This document shows positions 1-5,362 of a stretch of DNA of 9,362 nt, piece by piece. The DNA lies in the NCBI GenBank assembly GCA_038199265.1, contig JBBPZD010000199.1:1-9362 (forward strand), in the 5' to 3' direction. The notes beneath the pieces were generated by a model. That model was not told where the DNA came from. It saw only the letters and a list, made by a program, of their open reading frames with translations, and did no database searches. The stretch comes from Allobranchiibius sp038199265 (GTDB lineage Bacteria > Actinomycetota > Actinomycetes > Actinomycetales > Dermatophilaceae). How positions within the stretch are numbered: position 1 is the stretch's first letter; every line of letters begins with the position of its first letter. A program made the position numbers and the translations under genes.

Positions 1-118
1 ACTCCTACAGGACTCGAGGACACCGCCAAAACCAGACCAACAAAACCAAGTAACCAACCAGCCAGAGGGGTCAAAATTCGATCAGCAAAAAGGGGTCAAT
101 TTTCACTCGGCATTGACA
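1..118 (+). mobile_element. Right end of an IS21-family insertion sequence
   Basis: The window begins inside a mobile element. The segment holds the last codons of an istB-like gene, then a non-coding terminus with two near-copies of one motif, AGGGGTCAAAATT (66-78) and AGGGGTCAATTTT (91-103), and ends at 118. Read on the minus strand, the end is TGTCAATGCCGAGTG. Repeated motifs just inside the terminus and an outer TGT are known features of IS21-family ends. The position of the end is supported because the downstream DUF2785 homology stops exactly there. Only one end is in the window, so the element's length, its istA gene and the target duplication cannot be seen; a short duplication starting around 119 would be expected at the other end. 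The family call rests on end structure and the istB tail, not on a full transposase. Confidence 0.72.
3..53 (+). CDS. istB: IstB-like ATPase of an IS21 element, C-terminal tail only (partial)
   Basis: This is a 16-codon tail ending in TAA at 51-53. It starts with Ser-Tyr-Arg-Thr-Arg and becomes very polar (His, Gln, Asn, Lys). IstB helper ATPases of IS21 elements often finish with a Ser-Tyr-Arg-type motif followed by a basic, polar tail, and the stop lies about 65 bp from the element end, as expected for istB as the last gene of the element. The rest of the protein, including its AAA+ ATPase core, lies outside the window. With so few residues the identification depends on the IS21-like terminus next to it, so it is an inference rather than a firm match. 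Confidence 0.45.
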   Translation, partial: SYRTRGHRQNQTNKTK

Positions 119-739
119 GAGGGCAACGTACAGACTGCGCAGGGTCCGCATGGTGTTGCTCGCGTTGGGTGGAACCGGCCCGAGCTCACCGGCGGCGAAG
201 AGTGCCCCGATCGGATCCATCCACCGGGTGCTGAGCTGGGTCGCAGGCCACAAGACGGCGCAGATGCACGCGGCCATTCGATCTTCTTCTTGGTCGCGCC
301 ACACATACTCGGTGGGCGTAACCATTCGTGCGGCGACGGCATCGAGCAAGACGCTCGGGTCTGCAAGCTGGCGCATTCCCAACTGGCCGGCGCAGTCCGC
401 TCCGTGCGCGACCGCGTGTAACCACCCGAGATGTTCGTCGTACCCACGCAGATCCACCTCACCGACCCACCAGTCCAAAAAGACGCTGGTCCAGTCCTGG
501 TGCCAGACGTCCTTGGCGGCGACACGGGCCAGGATCAGCGGGGCGAACGTCCGAGCCTGAATCTGTGGATGGTGCAGCCGGTGAACCATCGCATAACCCA
601 ACTCGGTCAACTGCTCATCGTTCACCTGGCCCGATTTGATGAGCGCAGCCAGCTGGGGATACGCCAGATCGTCGCGGATACATGGGTCCGCAGAAGCAAC
701 ATCCTTGACGAGGGCGGCGAGGTTTGCAGGAAGCACCAC
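71..739 (-). pseudogene. DUF2785 family protein, 3' end removed by IS21 insertion
   Basis: This minus-strand gene encodes a DUF2785-type protein of unknown function. Supporting stretches include ALVKDVASADP near the N-terminus, DDLAYPQLAALI, HPQIQARTFAPLIL, DLRGYDEHLGWLHAVAHGAD and EEDRMAA, in the order found in that family. About 207 codons (739 to 119) are native. The frame then enters the IS end and adds about 15 foreign residues before a TGA at 73-71, so the family's C-terminal part (I estimate a few tens of residues) is missing. I place the start at GTG 739 or the adjacent GTG 736, since family similarity begins just after; the open frame extends to 937 but that part looks non-coding. 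It diverges from the DUF4440 remnant across a gap holding a 24-bp palindrome. A chimeric product could be made, but loss of function is more likely. Confidence 0.8.
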
Positions 740-797
740 CTCATTCTGACAAGCCCCACTTCCCGCTGGCCGCACCGATCGGATCGCGCACGAACGA

Positions 798-821
798 CCC
801 GTTCGCCGATCGGTGAACGGG
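798..821. promoter_or_regulatory. 24-bp near-perfect palindrome in a divergent intergenic gap
   Basis: An inverted repeat with arms CCCGTTCGCCGA and TCGGTGAACGGG, mismatched at a single position pair and without a spacer, lies between the divergent starts of the DUF2785 gene (about 739, minus) and the DUF4440 remnant (about 843, plus). Even-length dyads of this kind between divergent genes are typical of operators for TetR-like or similar dimeric repressors. No T-run follows on either strand, which argues against a terminator. A second short dyad, CGAACG-ACC-CGTTCG (791-805), overlaps its left arm. The binding protein is unknown and no regulator gene is adjacent. Confidence 0.5.
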
Positions 822-842
822 CTGACTGAAACACTGATTCGC

Positions 843-1018
843 GTGAGGCAACAGGCAATCATCACAGCGGCAGAGCATGAGCTCATGAGGTCATCCACCA
901 GAAGTAACAGCCCACGCGTGCAGGAACTGCTGCACAAGGACTTCGTGGAAATTGGAAGGTCCGGCCGTCGTTGAACCCGCGACGAGATCGTGAACTCACT
1001 CGCTGAGGAACGCGACCA
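843..1018 (+). pseudogene. DUF4440 (NTF2-like) protein remnant with in-frame TGA and lost 3' end
   Basis: One plus-strand frame reads from GTG 843 through AAEHELM and LLHKDFVEIGRSGRR to a TGA at 972-974, then continues in the same frame with TRDEIVNSLAEERDH. This matches the N-terminal part of DUF4440 proteins, small NTF2-fold proteins in which a 'DFVEIGxSGR' segment is followed by an aromatic residue and then a 'xRxEIIxxL' helix. The stop sits where the aromatic residue is expected, consistent with a TGG (Trp) to TGA change. After about 1018 the similarity ends and the next gene, arfB-like, begins, so about half of a normal protein of roughly 120-130 residues is missing. The alternative start ATG 885 would remove the first conserved residues. 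The gene looks doubly inactivated. Its original function is not known. Confidence 0.65.
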
Positions 1019-1047
1019 CGTCGCCGTTGTCCGTCAGACTGGCCGAT

Positions 1048-1488
1048 GTGGACGACCTGCAGATACCATCGGGACCGGGTGCACCCCGGGGATTGACCAT
1101 TCCAGCCGGCGAGCTTCTCGAGCAGTTCTCGCACGCGTCCGGACCGGGCGGCCAAGGCGTCAACACTGCAGATTCACGCGTGCAACTCAGGCTCGACATC
1201 GGAACCACGACAGCGCTGACCGAGGCTCAGCGGGAACTCGCGCTGGAGCGACTCGTCACCCGGCTGTCCGGCACGGTGCTCACGATCAGCGCCGCCGAGC
1301 ACCGCTCCCAGCGACGCAATCGAACCGCGGCAAGGGAGCGTCTCGCCATACTGCTTCGCGACGCCGTCGTGCCCTCGCCGACCCGCCGTCCAACCCGTCG
1401 CACCCGCGGCTCGCACCGTCGCCGGCTGGAAGCAAAGCGTGAGCGCTCCGAGGTCAAGCAGAATCGTCAACAGCCCCGCCCGGACTGA
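1048..1488 (+). CDS. arfB: ArfB/YaeJ-like peptidyl-tRNA hydrolase (ribosome rescue)
   Basis: The 146-aa product belongs to the class I release factor-like family that hydrolyses peptidyl-tRNA on ribosomes stalled without a stop codon in the A site. The catalytic loop SGPGGQGVNT carries the GGQ motif at about residues 34-36, followed by ADSRVQL and later by AEHRSQRRNR. The C-terminus (about residues 110-146) is rich in Arg and Lys (RRPTRRTRGSHRRRLEAKRE), as expected for the tail that enters the mRNA channel in ArfB. The size matches the family (about 140 aa). Start choice is uncertain: GTG 1048 gives MDDLQIPSGPGAPRGL, while TTG 1027 in the same frame adds seven residues; neither has a strong ribosome binding site. 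It is the only gene left of the tRNA that appears undamaged, although its upstream flank is the truncated DUF4440 remnant. Confidence 0.82.
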   Translation: MDDLQIPSGPGAPRGLTIPAGELLEQFSHASGPGGQGVNTADSRVQLRLDIGTTTALTEAQRELALERLVTRLSGTVLTISAAEHRSQRRNRTAARERLAILLRDAVVPSPTRRPTRRTRGSHRRRLEAKRERSEVKQNRQQPRPD

Positions 1489-1591
1489 TCCACTGCGCAC
1501 CTTTTGTGGGCCTCGTCGACATACCCACCACGTGACTATCCCCTTTCACGGGCGGCGGGTGGTACGCCAGCCAACCCGCGATGATCAGTGC

Positions 1592-1797
1592 ATGACACCA
1601 AGTCTCGAATCACCGACCGACTGGTTCTTCGAGGACTTCTCCCGCGGGCAGGTCTTCCATACGCAGGGCCGCACCTTTACCGAGGCGGACATCGTGTCGT
1701 TCGCCGGCTGGAGCTGGGACACCAACCCGGTACACATCGCCAAGGTGCACAGGCTGCTCTCCACCACGAGCCGTGTTCGGTGATCTCATCGCCGGAA
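1592..1797 (+). pseudogene. MaoC-like dehydratase, N-terminal fragment with frameshift
   Basis: From ATG 1592 the frame encodes DWFFEDFSRGQVFHTQGR, then FTEADIVSFAGWSWDTNPVH, which is the start of a MaoC/hot-dog-fold dehydratase. The D-x-N-P-x-H segment is the hydratase-2 motif that carries the catalytic Asp and His of (R)-specific enoyl-CoA hydratases. The open frame ends at TGA 1781-1783 after about 63 codons, whereas family members have about 150. If G1775 is removed, the following bases read RFGDLIA, which fits the conserved 'RFGxxIAHG' segment; beyond about 1797 I find no further similarity. The fragment therefore has an apparent one-base insertion and has lost most of its hot-dog domain. 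It is probably non-functional. A role in acyl-CoA metabolism is inferred from family only. Confidence 0.65.
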
Positions 1798-2111
1798 ATC
1801 TGCGCGTCGAGCACCTAGCCCATCGTGATGTCGGCGGCCTCGATGCTGTCGGCGAGGCGACGCAGCATGAAGGGAGGTCATTTGATGTGGGTCCCTGTGC
1901 ATTGCACAAACTGAAGTGCCGGCAGGATTAGGGATAAGAAGCCATCCGGCGAGTATCCAGGCGAGCTACCCCAGACCCACCCGAAGTGGTCAGCTTCAGC
2001 CGGGCGCCCGTCCCGTTCACCGATCCCCGTCTGACACATGCTGATCGGTCGGTCCTATCTCGCTGGTATTCGCATCCGGTGTACCGACTGTTCGTTGGCC
2101 GCCGCCGAGGG
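1798..2111. other. Non-coding stretch with no recognisable gene
   Basis: About 310 bp lie between the MaoC remnant and the 3' end of the HAD remnant. Short open frames exist on both strands but none has a plausible start, ribosome binding site or recognisable protein sequence. The only notable element is CCCGTTCACCGATC at 2012-2025, identical to the minus strand of 808-821, one arm plus the centre of the upstream palindrome. The stretch may be the degraded remainder of the MaoC gene and its neighbour. Confidence 0.4.
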
Positions 2112-2705
2112 TTACTGGCAGGACTTGTTGCCGGCTCGGTCGACCTGGACGTCGTGGTCCTGCAGGATGTCGTGTAGCCGTGCGACTACGTCTTCATGTG
2201 TCCATTGCTCCGCGTTGAGTCCGGCTGATCGAGCACCTGCGATGTTCTTGGGTTGGTCGTCGAGGAACAGCAGTTCACCTGGCACGAGGCTCAGGTCGGT
2301 GGCGATGTTTTTGAAGAAGGATGTCGAGGGCTTCGCGATGCCGATGTCACACGGGAAGTACGCCCCGTCGAGGATCTGGTCGTATGCAGTTTTCTGACGC
2401 ATGCATGCGGCTCAGTAGGAGTCCTGATTGGTGGCGAGGTAACACGCTGTTCCCGCCGCTCGCACCTGGGACACGACCTCCAGACTTGGTCCTAGCAGGT
2501 CGAACGTGGACCACACCGAAATGATGTCGTCGACGTGAACGCCCAGGCCTAGTCGGTGGGCCGTTGCGCGGATTCGGTCCTCGTCGATTGCAGCGCCAAT
2601 CAACGCCTCAGGGAATTGCGTGACCACCTGCACCGCTGAATTCCAGGAGCGGTCAGGGGTGTGAAGGACGCCGTCGGCATCCCAGAGAACAGCGCGCACA
2701 GACAC
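2112..2705 (-). pseudogene. HAD-superfamily hydrolase split by an in-frame TGA
   Basis: This minus-strand gene starts at GTG 2705 with a HAD motif I, VLWDADGVL (nucleophile Asp of DADGV), continues through motif II YLATNQ, and is interrupted by TGA at 2414-2412. The same frame then resumes with AACMRQKTAYDQILDGAYF, motif III Lys in IAKPS, and motif IV LFLDDQPKN, ending at TAA 2114-2112. All four HAD motifs are present across 197 codons, the usual size for this haloacid dehalogenase-like subfamily. Relatives have Arg or a similar residue after the TNQxxY segment, so CGA (Arg) to TGA is the simplest lesion. No strong ribosome binding site precedes the GTG. The C-terminal part has an ATG at 2402 but would lack the nucleophile. 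A phosphatase role is inferred from the fold only; the substrate is unknown. Confidence 0.78.
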
Positions 2706-2879
2706 GGCGGAGAGAGCGGGCCGCCCGGGTGGATAGGTCGCGAATCGGTTTCACTCGAGCCTAGGTTGATCGATGCGACCTCAGTGCGATCAGCAGCACC
2801 GCAACCGCCCATCATCGAACGAATGAAGTTCACCGTCGCCCGTCCGCACCGTTTCAGGATCGTCCTGTGGCAGAGACAG

Positions 2880-3309
2880 TTAAATGTCATCAGTGGGAAA
2901 GCGCCAGCCCCACTGCCACGGCCAGAGAAACTTGCGCCCTTCGTGAGCCAGCTGGTCGAAGGGAAAGGCCGCGACACGCTTCTCAGCGGTCATGAGCTCG
3001 GCGGCGTAGTTGGTCCTTCTAAAGGTTACCGAGTTGGGTGCCTCGCTGATGGGGTCCGTCGGCTCACAGCCGTTGTCCCAAGCGAAGTCGCTCCAGGTGA
3101 TCGTGTCGTCCTGCACTCTCCTGCTCGCTGTGACTGAGCCGCAGGTGAGGTCCCCACAAGCCGCAGACGTAGAGCGTCACGCGGCCCGGGTCCAAAGGCT
3201 CGGTCAGAGGCGCCCCCAGCAACTCGTCGACCGCGGCGTCCACCGTGGAAAGCCAGGCATGCCCTACAGGTCGATCGATCAGAAGGCAACTGTCTGCCCA
3301 GTGGCCCAC
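2880..3309 (-). pseudogene. Conserved hypothetical protein, frameshifted
   Basis: Two overlapping minus-strand frames together give one protein. The upstream frame carries VDAAVDELLGAP and PLDPGRVTLYVCG. The downstream frame carries CGDLTCGSVTA, then DDTITWSDFAW, and near the C-terminus GRKFLWPWQWGWRFP, ending at TAA 2882-2880. The join lies around 3152-3166 and needs a one-base insertion or two-base deletion. The Cys-containing 'YVCxxCGDLxCG' segment followed by 'TWxDFAW' resembles a family of uncharacterised actinobacterial proteins that I recognise but cannot name. The four cysteines could suggest metal binding, but that is speculation. The N-terminus is unclear: GTG 3309 is tentative, and conserved sequence only begins about 20 codons later, so the 5' end may also be damaged. 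It lies 70 bp downstream of tRNA-Val on the same strand. Confidence 0.58.
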
Positions 3310-3322
3310 GTGTGGCCCACGC
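3301..3322. repeat. Tandem 11-bp direct repeat
   Basis: GTGGCCCACGT (3301-3311) is immediately repeated as GTGGCCCACGC (3312-3322), differing only in the last base. It lies between the frameshifted hypothetical gene and the tRNA terminator and covers the tentative start of that gene. It may be replication slippage, or a scar of integration next to the tRNA; nothing else in the window decides between these. Confidence 0.6.
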
Positions 3323-3330
3323 CAAGAATG

Positions 3331-3374
3331 AAAAAGCTCCCGATCCGCGTCTTCGCAGTTCAGGAGCTGTTTTT
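3331..3374 (-). terminator. Hairpin terminator downstream of tRNA-Val
   Basis: Inverted repeat AGCTCC (3335-3340) and GGAGCT (3363-3368) is flanked on the outer sides by an A-run (3331-3335) and a T-rich run (3370-3374). On the minus strand it gives a stem followed by TTTTT just after the tRNA-Val gene, as expected for an intrinsic terminator. The loop is long (22 nt) and the stem only 6 bp, so it may be weak. It could also act on the plus strand. Confidence 0.55.
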
Positions 3375-3379
3375 GTGAG

Positions 3380-3453
3380 TGGACGTGAAGGGACTCGAAC
3401 CCCTGACCTCTCGCGTGTGAGGCGAGCGCTCTAACCAGCTGAGCTACACGTCC
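3380..3453 (-). tRNA. tRNA-Val (anticodon CAC)
   Basis: The minus strand folds into a complete cloverleaf. The acceptor GGACGTG pairs with CACGTCC, the D-arm carries AGCTGGTTAGA, and the anticodon stem CTCGC/GCGAG encloses loop CTCACAC with anticodon CAC, reading GUG valine codons. The T-arm carries the standard GGTTCGAGTCC. The discriminator base is A (3380) and no CCA is encoded, which is usual in Actinomycetota. A hairpin terminator follows at 3331-3374. It marks the boundary between the decayed left part and the intact right part of the window. No copy of its 3' end is found elsewhere in the window, so there is no direct evidence that an element integrated here. Confidence 0.96.
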
Positions 3454-3489
3454 AGGACGCACCCGAGACGATGCGGTGCGGCGACGGGA

Positions 3490-3495
3490 AGGATA
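3490..3495 (-). promoter_or_regulatory. Possible -10 element for tRNA-Val
   Basis: The minus strand reads TATCCT here, 36 bp upstream of the tRNA 5' end, matching the TANNNT pattern of actinobacterial housekeeping promoters. No convincing -35 hexamer stands at the usual 17-bp spacing. The call therefore rests on position and the -10 alone. Confidence 0.28.
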
Positions 3496-3604
3496 GCCCG
3501 GACGGGTGCTCGACCGCGAATCAACCGCAGCTGCGGGAATGCTCGAACGTCAGGCAACCTTGCACCAGAGGTCAGACCACATTGCTCAACTAAGGAAATA
3601 TTCT

Positions 3605-4465
3605 GTGACACAGCCCAACGCAACCCAGTCCGGCACGTTCCAGCTCGGCGGTGACCTGCCCGTCGTCCGCCTCGGTTACGGCACCATGCAGTTGCCGGGC
3701 GAGGGCGTGTGGGGACCCCCACAGGACCGCGCCCAGGCCATTGCCGTGCTGCGCCGCGCGGTCGAGATCGGCATCACCTTCTTCGACACCGCCGACTCCT
3801 ACGGCCCCTACGTCGCCGAGGAGCTGCTGCGCGAAGCACTGCACCCGTACTCCGATGACGTCGTCATCGCGACCAAAGCCGGACTGACTCGCCAAGGCCC
3901 GGGGGTGTGGACCCCGCTCGGGCAGCCGGCTTACCTGCGCCAGCAGGTCGAGATGGCGCTGCGCCGCCTCGGGCAAGAGCGCATCGACCTCTTCCAGCTG
4001 CACCGCATCGACCCGGCCTACCCCGTCGCCGATCAGGTCGGGGAACTGAAGCAGTTGCAGGACGAGGGCAAGATCCGGCACATCGGGCTGTCCGAGGTCG
4101 GCGTCAACGACCTCAAAGAGGCCCAGAAGACCGCCACCATCGTCTCGGTGCAGAACCACTACAACCTCGCTAACCGCGACGCTGAAGAACTACTCGACCA
4201 CTGCACGACCGAGCAGATCGGCTTCATTCCGTGGTTCCCGCTCGCCACCGGCGAGCTGTCCAAGGAGGACGGCCCGCTGGCCGCCGCCTCCAAGGAGCAT
4301 GGCGCCACTCCCTTGCAGCTCGCGCTGGCATGGCTGCTGAAGCGCTCACCGGTGATGCTGCCGATCCCTGGCACCTCCAGCGTCGAGCATCTCGACAGCA
4401 ACACCGCCGCGGCGAGCATCGAGCTCACCGACGAGGAGTTCACGGCGCTCAGCGACGCCGCCTGA
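3605..4465 (+). CDS. Aldo/keto reductase
   Basis: The 286-aa product is a single-domain NADPH-type oxidoreductase with a TIM-barrel fold that would reduce aldehydes or ketones in the cytoplasm. The catalytic tetrad is visible: Asp61 and Tyr66 in FFDTADSYGP, Lys91 in IATKAGL and His133 in LFQLHRID. VQNHYNLANR and the C-terminal IPGTSSVEHL fit the cofactor-binding end of the barrel. GTG 3605 is chosen because AAGGAA (3593-3598) stands at ideal distance before it and family similarity (RLGYGTMQLPG) starts soon after; an in-frame extension to 3506 is not supported. It has its own leader after tRNA-Val, pointing away from it, and converges on the MerR gene with a shared hairpin at its 3' end. The physiological substrate cannot be told from sequence; it resembles the group that includes pyridoxal reductases and general stress reductases. 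Confidence 0.93.
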   Translation: MTQPNATQSGTFQLGGDLPVVRLGYGTMQLPGEGVWGPPQDRAQAIAVLRRAVEIGITFFDTADSYGPYVAEELLREALHPYSDDVVIATKAGLTRQGPGVWTPLGQPAYLRQQVEMALRRLGQERIDLFQLHRIDPAYPVADQVGELKQLQDEGKIRHIGLSEVGVNDLKEAQKTATIVSVQNHYNLANRDAEELLDHCTTEQIGFIPWFPLATGELSKEDGPLAAASKEHGATPLQLALAWLLKRSPVMLPIPGTSSVEHLDSNTAAASIELTDEEFTALSDAA

Positions 4466-4490
4466 CGCTCCTCAGCCAAAGACGATAGAT

Positions 4491-4522
4491 CGGCCGCTCA
4501 CTCCCTAGGGAGTGGGCGGCCG
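4491..4522. terminator. Bidirectional hairpin between convergent genes
   Basis: A 32-bp inverted repeat with arms CGGCCGCTCACTCCCT and AGGGAGTGGGCGGCCG has one mismatch (position 4498 against 4515). It starts 25 bp after the aldo/keto reductase stop and contains the TAG stop of the convergent merR gene (4507-4505). The stem is very GC-rich and long. Only a short T-containing run (GTTCTT) follows on the plus strand and none on the minus strand, so it resembles the U-poor hairpins that terminate transcription in actinobacteria. Confidence 0.65.
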
Positions 4523-5242
4523 TTCTTCGTGGGTGCGGCGCGCGGCAGCCTCGCGCTTCGTCTCGTTGACCGCAGACTCGTACGACGTCACCAGCGCCGC
4601 GACCGTCAACGGTTTGAAACGCTCGATGGTCTGCCGTAACTCATCTGGCGGCACCCCCGATTCTTTGTACGCCGGCCACACCATCGTCCGGAACACATCG
4701 CTGAGTTCTTCGGCGATGACCCGGCCGTGGGCAGCGAAGATCTGCTGGGCAGCGAGGGCGGCTGCTGGCGGCAGCCCGAGGTCCAGGATGGACACCCCGA
4801 TCGACAGGTGCGCCACCGCGACCCGGTACTGATCCTCCCCCTCCGCTTGCACCGTGCCGAGGGTCACGAGCACTGACAGTTCGTCAGCACTCAGCGGTCG
4901 ACCGGCACGCGCGTGCAACTCGGCGCGCGACATCGTCTCGGGCAGGTCGGGCATCCACGGCGCAAGTAGCGTGCGGTGCAACGCGATCGTCTCGGGGCTC
5001 GCATCGGCTGGGAGCCTGCTCAGATAGCTCTCGATCGCTGTGAGCGTGAACCCGTGTGCCTGCAGCTCGCGCACCAGCTCCAACCGGGCGAGGTGGTCGC
5101 CCGTGTAGTAGGCCGAGCGACCGCGCCGCTCCGGCTGGGGAAGCATCCCCCGGCCCGTGTAGAACCGGATCGTGCGGGCCGCGAACCCGCATCGCGCCAC
5201 TAGTTCGTCGAGCGTCAGCTGCGGCGCGGGGGTGTCGGACAT
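4505..5242 (-). CDS. MerR-family transcriptional regulator
   Basis: The 245-aa product begins with a MerR-type winged helix-turn-helix (about residues 9-75): LTLDELVARCGFAARTIRFY, then RGMLPQPERRGRSAYY and a wing and second helix ending LTAIESYLSRLP. The remaining ~170 residues form a ligand or dimerisation region without the Cys pattern of metal sensors (only one Cys, Cys19, inside the HTH), so it is not a mercury/copper sensor. An effector such as an acyl-CoA is an inference from context. ATG 5242 is the start giving a complete HTH; the ribosome binding site is weak. It is transcribed divergently from the thiolase-led operon across a 135-bp gap holding a perfect 17-bp palindrome, the layout of a regulator controlling its neighbour and itself. 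Its 3' end overlaps a bidirectional hairpin. The highly charged C-terminus (KREAAARRTHEER) ends in PPTP. Confidence 0.92.
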   Translation of the reverse strand: MSDTPAPQLTLDELVARCGFAARTIRFYTGRGMLPQPERRGRSAYYTGDHLARLELVRELQAHGFTLTAIESYLSRLPADASPETIALHRTLLAPWMPDLPETMSRAELHARAGRPLSADELSVLVTLGTVQAEGEDQYRVAVAHLSIGVSILDLGLPPAAALAAQQIFAAHGRVIAEELSDVFRTMVWPAYKESGVPPDELRQTIERFKPLTVAALVTSYESAVNETKREAAARRTHEERPPTP

Positions 5243-5276
5243 GCTCGAATAGTCGCACAGCGAGACCTACAAGACC

Positions 5277-5304
5277 TTTACAGTGCCACTGTAAGTGTTA
5301 CGGT
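5277..5304. promoter_or_regulatory. Operator/promoter with perfect 17-bp palindrome between merR and fadA
   Basis: TTACAGTGCCACTGTAA (5278-5294) is a perfect dyad with arms of 8 bp around a single central base. A third half-site, TTACGGT (5298-5304), forms a second, imperfect dyad with ACTGTAA (5288-5294) across GTG. On the plus strand TTTACA (5277-5282) and TACGGT (5299-5304), 16 bp apart, could be the -35 and -10 of the fadA promoter, so the palindrome would lie in the spacer, as is classical for MerR-family operators. The predicted transcript would have a leader of about 65 nt. A small hairpin, CGGTC-AGCA-GACCG (5301-5314), follows. Binding by the adjacent MerR protein is inferred from layout, not shown. 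Confidence 0.68.
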
Positions 5305-5362
5305 CAGCAGACCGATGCACGTCGCCGTCACATCCTGCCGAAGAGCAGGTTGTGGCTGTCGA

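Noticed and set aside
1986..2177. A 63-codon plus-strand open frame starting near 1986.
   Set aside because: It overlaps the HAD remnant on the other strand, has no ribosome binding site, and the translated sequence matches nothing I recognise.
972..2414. Possible recoding of TGA (as Trp, Arg or selenocysteine), since two genes have an in-frame TGA.
   Set aside because: The expected residues differ (aromatic in one, Arg in the other), there is no obvious selenocysteine insertion hairpin that I can support, and intact genes in the window use TGA as their true stop (1486, 4463, 6596, 8847). Pseudogenes are simpler.
2661..3137. A 158-codon plus-strand open frame covering the gap between the HAD remnant and the hypothetical gene.
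   Set aside because: It is mostly antisense to two recognisable minus-strand remnants and lacks protein-like composition or a start signal.
3301..3453. A genomic island attachment site at tRNA-Val.
   Set aside because: No integrase gene and no duplicated tRNA 3' end are present in the window. The tandem repeat alone is not enough, so it is kept only as a low-interest finding.
3506..3604. An upstream extension of the aldo/keto reductase by 33 residues.
   Set aside because: A good AAGGAA site precedes GTG 3605, and the extension has no family similarity and lies close to the tRNA promoter region.
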